Shown here one piece after another: positions 1 through 7,935 of a stretch of DNA of 47,369 nucleotides. The notes below the pieces were generated by a model. The model made no database searches and was not told the origin of the DNA. It was given only the letters and a program-made list of their open reading frames with translations. This DNA is from SVTX01 sp045538195 (GTDB taxonomy: Bacteria; Bacillota; Clostridia; Oscillospirales; CAG-272), in contig JAZSRA010000012.1 in assembly GCA_045538195.1 (NCBI GenBank), positions 1 to 47,369 on the forward strand, read 5' to 3'. The position numbers and the translations under genes are program-made. Numbering within the stretch: the stretch's first letter is position 1; each line of letters starts with the position of its first letter.

Positions 1-805
1 CGTCGGACAGCACAGCGCCGGCGCGATCCACGTCGGTGTCGAAGATAATGCCAAGATCTGCCTTCTGGGCGGCGACGGCGGACATGATGGCCTTCATGGC
101 GTCACCGTCCTCAGGGTTGGGGATGTGGTTGGGGAAGGAACCGTCGGGGTCCAGGAACTGGCTGCCCGTGGTATTGGCGCCCAGAGGCTGCAGCACCTTT
201 TCCACGTAGAAGCCGCCTGCGCCGTTGCCGGCATCCACCACGATGCGGAAGCCGTCCAAAGGCAGCTGCTCACCGGTGGCGGTGCGGACCTTGTCCACTA
301 GAATGGCGGCGTAGTCGTCCATGAACTCGCCCTTGGCGACCTGAGTGGCGGGCAGGCCGGTAGTCTCGGTACCGGCGGCAAAGTCCAAAATGGCGGCGAT
401 GTCCTGCTTCTCCAGACCGCCGTCCTTGGTAAAGAACTTGAAGCCGTTGCGGTTGAAGGGCAGGTGGCTGGCGGTGATCATGACGGAGGCATCGTAAGGA
501 TCGGCACCGGCCACGGGGCTCATAAACATGGCGGGGGTGGAGGCCATACCGATGTCGGTGACCTGAATGCCCTGCTCGCTCATGGCGCTGCACAGCCAAT
601 TGCACAGGGTAGGACCGGACAGGCGGGAGTCACGGCCCACGGACACCCGCAGGGTAGCCTTGCCCAGCCGCTGACGCAGCCACAGGGCGAAGCCGCGGCC
701 GATGTCGCGGCAGGCCTGCTCGGTCAGGTTGACGTGCTGACCCTCGATCCCCTCCAGAGCGACACCGCGGATGTCGCTGCCGTTTTGCAACTTCTTATAA
801 TCCAT
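1..805 (-). CDS. Phosphomannomutase/phosphoglucomutase, N-terminal part (cut by window edge)
   Basis: The reverse strand reads MDYKKLQNGSDIRGVAL from an ATG preceded by AAGGGG, and stays open for 268 codons to the window edge. It shows the alpha-D-phosphohexomutase landmarks: an N-terminal SDIRG motif, the phosphoserine loop as ITASHLPFNRNGFKFF, and the metal-binding DTDVDRAG near the cut end. The enzyme interconverts hexose 1- and 6-phosphates (mannose and/or glucose) for sugar-nucleotide synthesis in the cytoplasm; the substrate cannot be fixed from this part. GC content is above 60 % and codons end mostly in G or C with CTG and CGC favoured, unlike every other gene in the window, which mix in AGA, CTT and ATA. 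It has its own promoter and sits downstream of a terminated tRNA gene, so it is not in an operon with the rest. Family assignment is secure. Confidence 0.9.
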   Translation of the reverse strand, partial: MDYKKLQNGSDIRGVALEGIEGQHVNLTEQACRDIGRGFALWLRQRLGKATLRVSVGRDSRLSGPTLCNWLCSAMSEQGIQVTDIGMASTPAMFMSPVAGADPYDASVMITASHLPFNRNGFKFFTKDGGLEKQDIAAILDFAAGTETTGLPATQVAKGEFMDDYAAILVDKVRTATGEQLPLDGFRIVVDAGNGAGGFYVEKVLQPLGANTTGSQFLDPDGSFPNHIPNPEDGDAMKAIMSAVAAQKADLGIIFDTDVDRAGAVLSD

Positions 806-856
806 AATCAATTCCCCTTATTTCCGTATTATTTAAGTAGTATTGCGCTTGACCAT

Positions 857-885
857 ATCATAGCATTGATTTGCCGCAAAGGCAA
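857..885 (-). promoter_or_regulatory. Sigma-A-type promoter for the phosphomannomutase gene
   Basis: On the reverse strand TTGCCT (885-880) and TATGAT (862-857) are separated by exactly 17 bases, about 50 bases before the start codon and just after the tRNA terminator. The spacing and position support a real promoter; the call rests on consensus match only. Confidence 0.6.
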
Positions 886-910
886 CAGGCAGCATGGAAA
901 ATTGTGCAGC

Positions 911-943
911 AAAAAACCGCCGGGCGCATCTGCACCCGGCGGT
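911..943 (-). terminator. Intrinsic terminator of the tRNA-Thr gene
   Basis: Reading the reverse strand, a GC-rich stem (ACCGCCGGG paired with CCCGGCGGT around a short loop) is followed at once by six T residues. It begins two bases after the encoded CCA of the tRNA, so the tRNA is transcribed alone. Confidence 0.85.
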
Positions 944-944
944 C

Positions 945-1019
945 TGGAGCTGGTGGAGGGATTTGAACCCTCGACCTACTGATTACGAATCAGTTGCGCT
1001 ACCCCTGCGCCACACCAGC
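945..1019 (-). tRNA. tRNA-Thr (anticodon CGT)
   Basis: The reverse strand folds into a full cloverleaf. The 7-bp acceptor stem GCTGGTG/CACCAGC is perfect, the D stem is GCGC/GCGC, the anticodon stem ACTGA/TCAGT encloses loop TTCGTAA (anticodon CGT, decoding ACG), and the T stem GAGGG/CCCTC encloses TTCAAAT. The discriminator base is T and the 3' CCA is encoded at 947-945. A perfect-spacing promoter lies just upstream in AT-rich sequence and a strong terminator just downstream in GC-rich sequence. The gene sits exactly on the composition boundary of the window. Confidence 0.96.
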
Positions 1020-1028
1020 GACCCATAT

Positions 1029-1057
1029 ATTATATCACACTTCAAAAAGATTTGCAA
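1029..1057 (-). promoter_or_regulatory. Promoter of the tRNA-Thr gene
   Basis: The reverse strand carries TTGCAA (1057-1052), 17 bases, then TATAAT (1034-1029), ten bases before the tRNA 5' end. The perfect -10, ideal spacing and position make this a convincing stable-RNA promoter. Confidence 0.8.
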
Positions 1058-1196
1058 TAGGTTTTTGAAAAAATTTGTATTAATTTTAGCACGTTATTAT
1101 ATACTTCCAATGCAGATATGCTGCGGTGAATAGAAGTTTTTGTATTGTTTTTATTTTTTGGGACAAACTAATCAAAAACAGCAGAAAGGTTATTTT

Positions 1197-2492
1197 ATGA
1201 GTTCACTTTGGCACAAAAGCGTGAAAATGCCTGAATTTGAGCCTTTAAATAAAAACGAAAAGACCGACGTTCTTATTATCGGCGGAGGCATCGCAGGTAT
1301 TTTAACGGCACATTTTTTGAAAGAGAGGAACATCGACTATATTCTCGTTGAATCGAATAAGATCTGCGGCGGCGTTACGGGAAACACAACGGCGAAGCTG
1401 ACTCTGTCTCACGGATTGATATATAGCAAAATAATTAAGGAATACGGTGTAGAGCGGGCGCAGGCCTATCTTCACGGCAATATTGGCGCGCTGAAAAAGT
1501 ACGCAGAGCTTTGCGAAAATATTGATTGCGACTATGAAGTCAAAGACAATTATGTTTACGCCACCGACGACCGAAAGAAGATAGAGGACGAGGTGAATGC
1601 TCTCCATAATCTGGGATACAAAGCCGACTTTTGCGAAGATCTGCCTCTCCCGATCAAGACCGTGGGAGCGGTCAGGTGCAAGGGGCAGGCGCAATTTCAT
1701 CCGTTGAAGTTTTTGTCGGAGATCGCAAAGGACCTCAATATTTTTGAGCATACCCACATCGAAAACGTTGAGGGAAACAGAGCATTTACCGAAAAATATC
1801 ACATCGACGCGAAAAAAATAATAATGGCGGCGCATTTTCCCTTTATAGACCGCCATGGCGGATTTTTTCTCAAAATGTATCAGCACCGCTCATACGTTTT
1901 GGCGCTTGAAGGAGCAAAAGATCTTGACGGAATGTACGTGGACGAAAACAAGACGGGTCTTTCATTCAGAAATCAGAAAAATTTGCTTCTTTTGGGCGGC
2001 GGAGGACACAGAACGGGAAAGCAGGGCGGCGGATATAGCGAGCTTCGCACCACCGCAAGACTTTACTATCCCGACGCCGAGGAAAAATTTCATTGGGCGG
2101 CGCAGGATTGCATGACTCTCGACGGTATGCCCTACATTGGTCAATATTCAAAATGTACCCCCGATCTGCTTGTGGCTACGGGATTTAACAAGTGGGGAAT
2201 TAGTAACGCTATGATGTCGGCTATGTTACTTTGTGACGCTGTGTGCGGCAAGCAAAACGAGCTTTTGGAGGCTTTGAATCCATCAAGAAGTATATTGCAT
2301 CCGCAGCTTGCAATCAACGGCTTTGAGACACTTACAAACATTCTTCGACCTACTGCGCCGAGATGCTCGCATTTAGGCTGCGCTCTCAAATGGAATAAAG
2401 CCGAAAAAAGCTGGGATTGCCCCTGCCACGGCTCACGTTTTGCAAAGGACGGCAGAGTGCTTGATAATCCCGCCAACGGAAATCTTAAGTAA
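1197..2492 (+). CDS. FAD-dependent oxidoreductase with C-terminal Rieske [2Fe-2S] domain
   Basis: The start ATG at 1197 follows AGAAAGG by 7 bases; an in-frame codon at 1140 lacks such a site. The ~431-residue protein begins with a Rossmann FAD motif (VLIIGGGIAGILTAHFL, residues ~25-41), followed by a glycine-oxidase/D-amino-acid-oxidase type fold, and ends with a Rieske cluster: RCSHLGCALKWN and, about 15 residues on, CPCHGSRF, giving the two Cys-His pairs that bind [2Fe-2S]. Known relatives are cytoplasmic FAD/Rieske oxidoreductases of unsettled substrate. The Rieske domain ends quickly, about 18 residues after the second Cys-His pair. It stands alone, with no linked partner. Family is firm, substrate unknown. 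Confidence 0.88.
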   Translation: MSSLWHKSVKMPEFEPLNKNEKTDVLIIGGGIAGILTAHFLKERNIDYILVESNKICGGVTGNTTAKLTLSHGLIYSKIIKEYGVERAQAYLHGNIGALKKYAELCENIDCDYEVKDNYVYATDDRKKIEDEVNALHNLGYKADFCEDLPLPIKTVGAVRCKGQAQFHPLKFLSEIAKDLNIFEHTHIENVEGNRAFTEKYHIDAKKIIMAAHFPFIDRHGGFFLKMYQHRSYVLALEGAKDLDGMYVDENKTGLSFRNQKNLLLLGGGGHRTGKQGGGYSELRTTARLYYPDAEEKFHWAAQDCMTLDGMPYIGQYSKCTPDLLVATGFNKWGISNAMMSAMLLCDAVCGKQNELLEALNPSRSILHPQLAINGFETLTNILRPTAPRCSHLGCALKWNKAEKSWDCPCHGSRFAKDGRVLDNPANGNLK

Positions 2493-2624
2493 AAAATTAA
2501 GGTTAACAGAGGAGTTCAACACTACGAAAACCGGCTCTATATGAGTGTTTTGAAAAAACATTAATTATTTTGAATTTTAATAAAATGCAAACATTTCGCA
2601 AAAAACTCAAAAACATCTCCGATA

Positions 2625-2630
2625 TATAAT
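2625..2630 (+). promoter_or_regulatory. Probable -10 element for the small hendecad protein gene
   Basis: TATAAT lies 36 bases before the start codon, in an AT-rich stretch. No good -35 is seen at the usual distance, so the assignment is tentative. Confidence 0.4.
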
Positions 2631-2665
2631 TACGGCGTAAAATAAATTAAGGAGGATTTTGAGTT

Positions 2666-2890
2666 ATGTCCAAAATCGCAGAAACAAATGAGAAGATCGC
2701 TGATAAGGTAGTAGAGGGCTACAAGAAAATTGAGAACGGTGTTGTTGACGGCTACAAAAAGATCGAGAACGGAGTCGTTGAGGGTTTCAACAAGGTAAGT
2801 GACAAGATAGTTGAAACTGTTTTTGCTAAAGAGGGCGAGAGCGTTGAGGACGCAAAGAAAAGGCTTTCGGAAAATGCTAAGAAAAACTAA
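2666..2890 (+). CDS. Small amphipathic protein with 11-residue repeats
   Basis: A 74-residue protein with a near-perfect ribosome binding site (AAGGAGG) and its own terminator. Its core is three consecutive 11-residue units, VVEGYKKIENG, VVDGYKKIENG and VVEGFNKVSDK, followed by a charged tail rich in Lys and Glu. Hendecad repeats of this kind form long amphipathic helices or coiled coils, as in LEA-type, apolipoprotein and synuclein proteins. There is no signal peptide, no Cys and no membrane span, so a cytoplasmic, perhaps membrane-surface or stress-related structural role is possible. Similar short proteins are widespread in gut Bacillota without an assigned function. The coding status is well supported; the function is unknown. 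Confidence 0.8.
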   Translation: MSKIAETNEKIADKVVEGYKKIENGVVDGYKKIENGVVEGFNKVSDKIVETVFAKEGESVEDAKKRLSENAKKN

Positions 2891-2907
2891 AAAATTGACC
2901 GTTGAAT

Positions 2908-2969
2908 AAAAAACGGAAGGCAGATGAAGTGAACCCAAAGGAGTTCATTTCACATAGCCTTCCGTTTTT
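2908..2969. terminator. Bidirectional terminator between convergent genes
   Basis: AAAAAACGGAAGGC pairs with GCCTTCCGTTTTT, and an inner arm (TGAAGTGAAC with GTTCATTTCA, one G-T pair) extends the hairpin. A-tract on the left and T-tract on the right allow it to stop both the plus-strand small gene and the minus-strand EamA gene. Confidence 0.85.
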
Positions 2970-2971
2970 CT

Positions 2972-3862
2972 TTATTTTTTGAATATAGGCTTATCAGACG
3001 AGCAGAGCCACGCACCGACGACCATAAGGGCGAGCGCCGCGAAATAGGTGTAGGGCGGCATATCACTGAAAATGATAAGCGAAAGCAACGCTCCGATAAA
3101 GGGTGAGACGGCGTAATACGCGCTTGTCCTTGCTGCCCCGAGCTTTCTTTGAGCGTAAACGTAAAAGAAAATGCTAAGTCCGTACGCCACAAATCCGACG
3201 GCGAGGACGGCAAAAATGCTCCATACGTGAGTCAATCTTTCGCCAAGAACAAGTCCGATTATTACAGACCCCGCTCCCGAGCAAAGTCCCTTGACAATAA
3301 CTATTTCAAGCGGGTCTTTCGCAGACAGCTTTCTCGTGCAGTTGTTCTCGATACCCCAGCACAAGCAGGCTAACAGAATGAAAAGTGAGCCGTAAGAAAA
3401 TTCAAGACTTGAAATGTCTTCAAAGGATAGAATCGCGCAGGAAAGTGTTACGAATCCAATGCCGAACCAGAGTCTTGGGCTGATCTTTTCCTTGAATATC
3501 ATCAGGGCTATCAGCGAGGTAGCAACTATCTCAAAATTATTGAGAAGCGACGCGTTCGCCGCCGTGGTATAGGAAAGTCCTAAAAGTAAAAATATCGGAG
3601 CGGCGATGTCAAGCACTACCATAGCGATAGTGTAGGGGAGGTCGCTTTTCGTCAGCTTTTCCTCGGTGGATCTGATCTTCGCAGCCTTTCTTATAAGCGC
3701 GATGACCGCCATTCCCGCGCCTGCACCGAGATATAAAAATCCCGCCATAAGGGTCGAGGGCATATAGTCAAGTAATATTTTTGAAAGAGGGGAATTTATA
3801 GCGTAAAGTGCCGCCGACAGAATGGCAAGAAAAATTCCGGTTGATCTTATCTGTCGTTTCAT
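2972..3862 (-). CDS. EamA/DMT-superfamily transporter
   Basis: A 296-residue membrane protein made of two tandem EamA halves, each of about five hydrophobic helices. The first half opens with GIFLAILSAALYAINSPLSK, the typical start of the drug/metabolite transporter superfamily, and a similar half begins near residue 155 (YGSLFILLACLCWGIENN). Members export or import small metabolites through the cytoplasmic membrane; the substrate cannot be told from sequence. The ribosome binding site is weak, so the exact start is less certain. It follows thyX-like on the same strand after 56 bases and ends at a shared bidirectional terminator. Confidence 0.88.
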   Translation of the reverse strand: MKRQIRSTGIFLAILSAALYAINSPLSKILLDYMPSTLMAGFLYLGAGAGMAVIALIRKAAKIRSTEEKLTKSDLPYTIAMVVLDIAAPIFLLLGLSYTTAANASLLNNFEIVATSLIALMIFKEKISPRLWFGIGFVTLSCAILSFEDISSLEFSYGSLFILLACLCWGIENNCTRKLSAKDPLEIVIVKGLCSGAGSVIIGLVLGERLTHVWSIFAVLAVGFVAYGLSIFFYVYAQRKLGAARTSAYYAVSPFIGALLSLIIFSDMPPYTYFAALALMVVGAWLCSSDKPIFKK

Positions 3863-3918
3863 AAAAAAAGATAAAATATATGTGGAGCCGACCGCTGGTC
3901 GCCAGTTATTAACAAAAA

Positions 3919-4464
3919 TTATTCTTCTTTACCCGTGAGATACTTCTTGTAAAGGCCGCAGGGATTGAACTCGGTGCATTTGCCTCCGCGGTAGGAACAC
4001 ATAGGCTCAAGAGTGCCGACGAATTCAGGACACTGTACTTCAACAAGTCTCACGATCTCCGCCATAACGGCGCGGGTGTAGGGGTCTGCCTGCATGCAGA
4101 GACGGCGACGAGCCATAAACATAAGCTCTTGTGCGTTTATATACATCATATGTGAAACGGGAGAGTCCTGAGGCGCCTTTGTGCGGTCGTAGTTTTCCTG
4201 ACGGTCATTTCGCTGGCTCTGCACAAAGTGAGTAACGCCGATAAAATGACGGCAGAAGTGAACGGAAACATAATAGGGAATCACCATTTTTACGCAGAAA
4301 TTTAGAGTTCTTATGGGACTATGCTCACTCATGAGCAGCTTGTGTCTCCACTCGGCGGTGGGGAGCTTGGTGCTTGTCTTTCCTACGGTGTTGAGAGTAC
4401 AGAGCTTGCAAAGCATCCAATCTTCTTCGGTGGGGTATTTTAAAAGCTCAACGGTGAAATCCAT
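3919..4464 (-). CDS. ThyX-like flavin-dependent thymidylate synthase, divergent
   Basis: About 181 residues. I chose the ATG at 4464 because GGAG lies 9 bases before it; the ATG at 4473 directly abuts the GGAG and leaves no spacer. The region CRHFIGVTHFVQSQRNDRQ corresponds to the ThyX signature (RHR...S.R), with Arg-His and the Ser-x-Arg kept but the third Arg replaced by Phe. This variant resembles short phage-like and clostridial ThyX proteins. ThyX makes dTMP from dUMP using methylene-tetrahydrofolate and reduced FAD in the cytoplasm. The C-terminus carries three cysteines (CSYRGGKCTEFNPCG). Family likely, activity unproven given the altered motif. Confidence 0.72.
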   Translation of the reverse strand: MDFTVELLKYPTEEDWMLCKLCTLNTVGKTSTKLPTAEWRHKLLMSEHSPIRTLNFCVKMVIPYYVSVHFCRHFIGVTHFVQSQRNDRQENYDRTKAPQDSPVSHMMYINAQELMFMARRRLCMQADPYTRAVMAEIVRLVEVQCPEFVGTLEPMCSYRGGKCTEFNPCGLYKKYLTGKEE

Positions 4465-4496
4465 GTTTTTCATCTCCTTGTATGTTTTAATAATTC

Positions 4497-4525
4497 ATTT
4501 TAGCACATTACTTAACCTAAGTCAA
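4497..4525 (-). promoter_or_regulatory. Promoter of the thyX-like gene
   Basis: Reverse strand TTGACT (4525-4520), 17-base spacer, TAAAAT (4502-4497), about 33 bases before the start codon. It lies in the gap between the aldo/keto reductase gene and the thyX-like gene. Confidence 0.7.
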
Positions 4526-4549
4526 GATAAATATAGCTCAACTCCCCAT

Positions 4550-5662
4550 TTATTTCTCAAATTCCGCTGCGACTTGCTTGAGAAGCTCGCGGATAGGGAG
4601 CTTCTGAGGGCAGATCTCCTCGCAAGCTCCGCAACCGATGCAGTCACTTGCCTTGCCTTTGTCCTTGGTGAAAATTCCGTAATAATATTCCGAATTCCAA
4701 TTTTTCCACTTGTTCTTCTCATTCATACAAGCGAAAAGCTTGGGGATAGATATGTCCTTAGGGCAACCGTCCACACAATAGCGGCAGGAGGTGCAGGAGA
4801 TCAATTTTTTGCTCTTTATGATCTCGCAGACCTTATAAACGGCATCAAGTTCAAACTCGTCAAGTGGCTTGAAATCGGTCATGTAAGAGAGATTGTCTCG
4901 CATCATATCCATATTGCCCATACCAGAAAGCACCATTTCTATGCCCTCGTGACCTGCGGCAAAGCGAATGGCATAGCTTGCGTGACTTCCTCCGCCGAGA
5001 GCGTCAAGCACTTCCGCCGCGTCGTCGGGAAGATTCACAAGGCTTCCGCCCTTTACAGGTTCCATAACTATGACAGGCTTTCCGTGTTTCCGACAGGTCT
5101 CAAGACAGAGTCGGGATTGAACCGATGCATCCTCAAAATCGAGATAATTGAACTGTATCTGTACCACCTCGATCTGAGGGTATTCGGTAAGTATTTCATC
5201 AAGAATGTCGGCAGTGTCGTGGAAGGAGATGCCGAGATGACCTATCTTGCCTTCCTTTTTAAGCTCTAAACAGGTCTCGTAAGCCTTACAATCTTTATAT
5301 TTTTGAAAATTCGTTCTGTTCTGCGCGTGCATGAGATAAAAATCGAAGTAGTCAACGCCGCAGATCTTCAGCTGTTCCTCAAAAAGAGGACGGATATCGC
5401 TTTCTTTTTCAAAGTGAGGTCCCGAGAGCTTGTTGGTAAGAACGTAGCTCTCACGGGGATAACGAGAGGTAAGACATTGACGCAGAGCAACCTCACTCTT
5501 GCCGCTGATGTATCCGTGGGCGGTGTCAAAATAGTTAAACCCTGCCTCCAAAAAGGCATCTACCATCAAACAGACCTCGGCAGTGTCCACCTCGCCGTCC
5601 TTCATAGGGAAGCGCATACATCCAAATCCGAAATTTTTCTTAACTTTATCAAAAGTTCTCAT
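4550..5662 (-). CDS. Aldo/keto reductase with C-terminal 4Fe-4S ferredoxin-type domain
   Basis: The 370-residue protein has an aldo/keto reductase barrel (GFGCMRFP near residue 12, FDTAHGYISG with the catalytic Asp and Tyr, a Lys at TNKLSG and His in LMHAQ). A C-terminal region carries two cysteine clusters: CTSCRYCVDGCP near residue 288 and CIGCGACEEICP near 345, each fit for a [4Fe-4S] cluster. This architecture is common in anaerobic Clostridia and is cytoplasmic; electrons may come from ferredoxin-type centres rather than NADPH alone. The substrate is unknown. It is transcribed from its own consensus promoter, divergent from the histidine kinase gene. Confidence 0.92.
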   Translation of the reverse strand: MRTFDKVKKNFGFGCMRFPMKDGEVDTAEVCLMVDAFLEAGFNYFDTAHGYISGKSEVALRQCLTSRYPRESYVLTNKLSGPHFEKESDIRPLFEEQLKICGVDYFDFYLMHAQNRTNFQKYKDCKAYETCLELKKEGKIGHLGISFHDTADILDEILTEYPQIEVVQIQFNYLDFEDASVQSRLCLETCRKHGKPVIVMEPVKGGSLVNLPDDAAEVLDALGGGSHASYAIRFAAGHEGIEMVLSGMGNMDMMRDNLSYMTDFKPLDEFELDAVYKVCEIIKSKKLISCTSCRYCVDGCPKDISIPKLFACMNEKNKWKNWNSEYYYGIFTKDKGKASDCIGCGACEEICPQKLPIRELLKQVAAEFEK

Positions 5663-5695
5663 TTTTTACCTCTCTGAATTTCATTCGTTAAGTTA

Positions 5696-5725
5696 ATTAT
5701 ACCTCAAAAAGAACTCTTTTGTCAA
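5696..5725 (-). promoter_or_regulatory. Promoter of the aldo/keto reductase gene
   Basis: Reverse strand TTGACA (5725-5720), 18 bases, TATAAT (5701-5696), 34 bases before the start codon. Both hexamers match consensus exactly. It lies back to back with the promoter of the divergent histidine kinase gene. Confidence 0.85.
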
Positions 5726-5740
5726 GATATGATAGCATAG

Positions 5741-5769
5741 TTGACAAAAAATAATATTAGTGGTAAAAT
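5741..5769 (+). promoter_or_regulatory. Promoter of the histidine kinase / response regulator genes
   Basis: TTGACA (5741-5746), 17 bases, TAAAAT (5764-5769). It would give a leader of about 80 bases before the kinase start codon. It is divergent from the aldo/keto reductase promoter, with only 15 bases between the two -35 hexamers. Confidence 0.75.
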
Positions 5770-5857
5770 AAGTTATGATCAGATTTATGAATATGCCAAT
5801 GTTGACAAAACTGAAACCTTGACATAACGCAATAAAGGCTTTGAGGGGGGTGAGAGA

Positions 5858-7120
5858 ATGCCCGAGGTAAATATTGCTCTCGATATTTTCGGAATAATAA
5901 CCACTTTAATAATATTTTTTAGCTGTCTCGAAGAAAGAGTGAAGAAAGAAACAAAGTCCAATAGCTTCTTACTTTTGATGGCGACTATAATTTTGGCATT
6001 GATAGCAGATGTTTTCGGTTGGATAGGAGAGGGAAATACCGCCCTTTCGGTAATGACCGTGGTAGGTAACACCGTGGCTGCGTGTCTTGGATATCTTGCG
6101 ATATTCTTTTTCATTCTGTACCTTAAAGAAAACCTATATCGAAGAAGTCCTGCGGCAAGAGCTATCGTAATAATATTTGCGGTGGTGTGCGTGGCGTCGA
6201 TCATAATGGTTTCGCTGAATTGCTACCACGGAACCTCCTATCATATAGACGGCGAGGGTCATTTCGTCCACGGAGCCGACAAGGTGCTTATGATGACCCA
6301 TCTGCTTTTCCCCTTGCTTTCATTCCTTACTATATTCCTTATGGTGTTGACGGCAAAGGGTATAAGCGCCAGGGACAGACTGATATACCTGTCTTATGCA
6401 GTATTTCCCGCGGCAGGAGTGATTTTTGACTATACGGTTCACGGCTGGTCGCTGACCTATATCGGCTTGGTCATAAGCACTATGATAATCTATACCAGCA
6501 TCTATCTGCAAAAGCGCAGACTGATACAAGAGCAGAGGACCGCGCTTATGATGTCGCAGATAAACCCTCATTTTATGTATAATACCTTGACCACTATCGC
6601 GTCTCTTTGTGAGATAGATCCAAGGCAGGCAAAGACGCTTACGATAGAGTTTTCATCATTTCTCCGTCAGAATCTGGACACGATGACCTCCTCCGAGCTT
6701 ATCCCCTTTGAGCAGGAGCTTAGGCACGTGGGGTGCTATTTGAAAATAGAAAAGGCAAGATTTAAGGATAAGGTAAACGTTGTCTACTCCATAGACTGTA
6801 AGAATTTTGCGGTTCCTGCGCTGACTATTCAGCCTTTAGTGGAGAACGCCGTCAAGCACGGAATTACCAAGAAAAGGGGCGGCGGAACCGTCAAAATATC
6901 CACGTATCATAAAGAAAAGTCTTATGTGATAGAGATAAAAGATGACGGTGTGGGCTTTGACACCGAGATGGTGCTGGCAAATAACGACAGAATAGGCATC
7001 AACAATGTCAGAAGCCGCTTGAAGGAGATGTGCGGAGGAACTGTTGAGATAAAGAGTATGGTTGGAGTCGGAACACGGATAACGGTTGAAATACCGGACA
7101 ATAAAAGGAACAGATTATGA
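5858..7120 (+). CDS. LytS/YpdA-type membrane sensor histidine kinase
   Basis: A 420-residue kinase with a strong GAGGGG ribosome binding site. The first ~215 residues are hydrophobic, with about six to seven predicted membrane helices and no large extracellular loop (the longest is near residues 122-142). The His_kinase domain follows with the phosphoacceptor in MSQINPHFMYNTL (His238), typical of the LytS/YesM group, and then a GHKL ATPase with N box LVENAVKHGI (~327-336) and G boxes DDGVGF and GIGINNVRSRL-like sequence. It phosphorylates the next gene product; stop and start overlap by four bases (ATGA), so the pair is translationally coupled. The adjacent SipW/TasA operon is its likely target. 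The signal sensed is unknown. Confidence 0.92.
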   Translation: MPEVNIALDIFGIITTLIIFFSCLEERVKKETKSNSFLLLMATIILALIADVFGWIGEGNTALSVMTVVGNTVAACLGYLAIFFFILYLKENLYRRSPAARAIVIIFAVVCVASIIMVSLNCYHGTSYHIDGEGHFVHGADKVLMMTHLLFPLLSFLTIFLMVLTAKGISARDRLIYLSYAVFPAAGVIFDYTVHGWSLTYIGLVISTMIIYTSIYLQKRRLIQEQRTALMMSQINPHFMYNTLTTIASLCEIDPRQAKTLTIEFSSFLRQNLDTMTSSELIPFEQELRHVGCYLKIEKARFKDKVNVVYSIDCKNFAVPALTIQPLVENAVKHGITKKRGGGTVKISTYHKEKSYVIEIKDDGVGFDTEMVLANNDRIGINNVRSRLKEMCGGTVEIKSMVGVGTRITVEIPDNKRNRL

Positions 7121-7920
7121 ATATTTTAGCAGTTGACGATGAATTTTACGCGTTAAAGCTTATAGAACAGGCAATCAGAGAGTCGGTGTCGGGAGCGGTG
7201 CTTTATCTTTGTGACGAACCTCAAAGCGCTATCGAGACGGCGAGAAAAAACAAGATAGACGTAGCTTTTTTGGACATACACATGCCTGAAATGAGCGGAA
7301 TTGAGCTTGCTAAAGCGCTAAAGGACATAAATCCCAAGATCAACATAATATTCGCGACGGGATTTTCCGAGCATATGAAAGACGCTATCGATCTTCGTTC
7401 CAGCGGATATCTTCTCAAACCCGTGACCGCGGCGGCGGTCAAGACCGAGATCGAAAACCTGCGCCACCCCGTGGAATGGGATAACGGAAAGCGAGTCAGA
7501 GTGTTGACCTTTGGCAATTTTGAGGTTTTGGTCGATAACGTCCCCGTAAAATTCGAAAGGAAGCAGTCAAAGGAAATATTTGCCTACCTTATAGATAAAA
7601 GAGGTACGTCGGTAACCTATGCCGAGCTTGCCTCGGTGATATGGGAGGACGGCGAATACGACCGCGTGAGACAGAAAAACCTTCAGGTTTACGTGGCAGG
7701 CATGGTAAAGGCTCTGAACAACGTAGGCGAACAGGATCTGATACTCAAGGGCAGACAGGGAATACTCGTTAATACCGCAAAGATCGATTGCGACTATTAC
7801 CGTTTCCTTGAAGGCGATGTCAGAGCGATAAATTCCTTCACGGGACAGTATATGAGCGCGTATTCCTGGGCAGAATTTACCGTCGGGTATCTTGAAAGCC
7901 GCGTGCATAATATGAAATGA
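7117..7920 (+). CDS. Response regulator: receiver domain plus SARP-type winged-helix DNA-binding domain
   Basis: A 267-residue cytoplasmic regulator. The receiver (1-~115) has the acidic pair Asp7/Asp8, phosphoacceptor Asp53 in FLDIHMPEMSG, Thr81, and Lys101 in YLLKPV. The output domain (from ~125) begins VRVLTFGNFEVLVDNVPVKF and continues with KEIFAYLIDKRGTSV and a VYVAGMVKAL segment, the pattern of SARP/OmpR-type winged-helix proteins; LytTR, the usual partner of LytS kinases, is absent. SARP-type proteins bind heptamer direct repeats spaced 11 bp next to the -10 box; such a repeat stands 86 bases after this gene, before the TasA-like operon. Overlaps the kinase gene by four bases. Confidence 0.9.
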   Translation: MNILAVDDEFYALKLIEQAIRESVSGAVLYLCDEPQSAIETARKNKIDVAFLDIHMPEMSGIELAKALKDINPKINIIFATGFSEHMKDAIDLRSSGYLLKPVTAAAVKTEIENLRHPVEWDNGKRVRVLTFGNFEVLVDNVPVKFERKQSKEIFAYLIDKRGTSVTYAELASVIWEDGEYDRVRQKNLQVYVAGMVKALNNVGEQDLILKGRQGILVNTAKIDCDYYRFLEGDVRAINSFTGQYMSAYSWAEFTVGYLESRVHNMK

Positions 7921-7935
7921 AAATAAACAACCGAA

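Noticed and set aside
464..982. Plus-strand open frame over the phosphomannomutase gene and tRNA
   Set aside because: It crosses the tRNA gene and its terminator and has no family features; the minus-strand reading gives a clear enzyme.
3866..3915. Possible terminator between the thyX-like and EamA genes
   Set aside because: GACC/GGTC pairing exists, but the stem is short with mismatches and no clean T-run follows.
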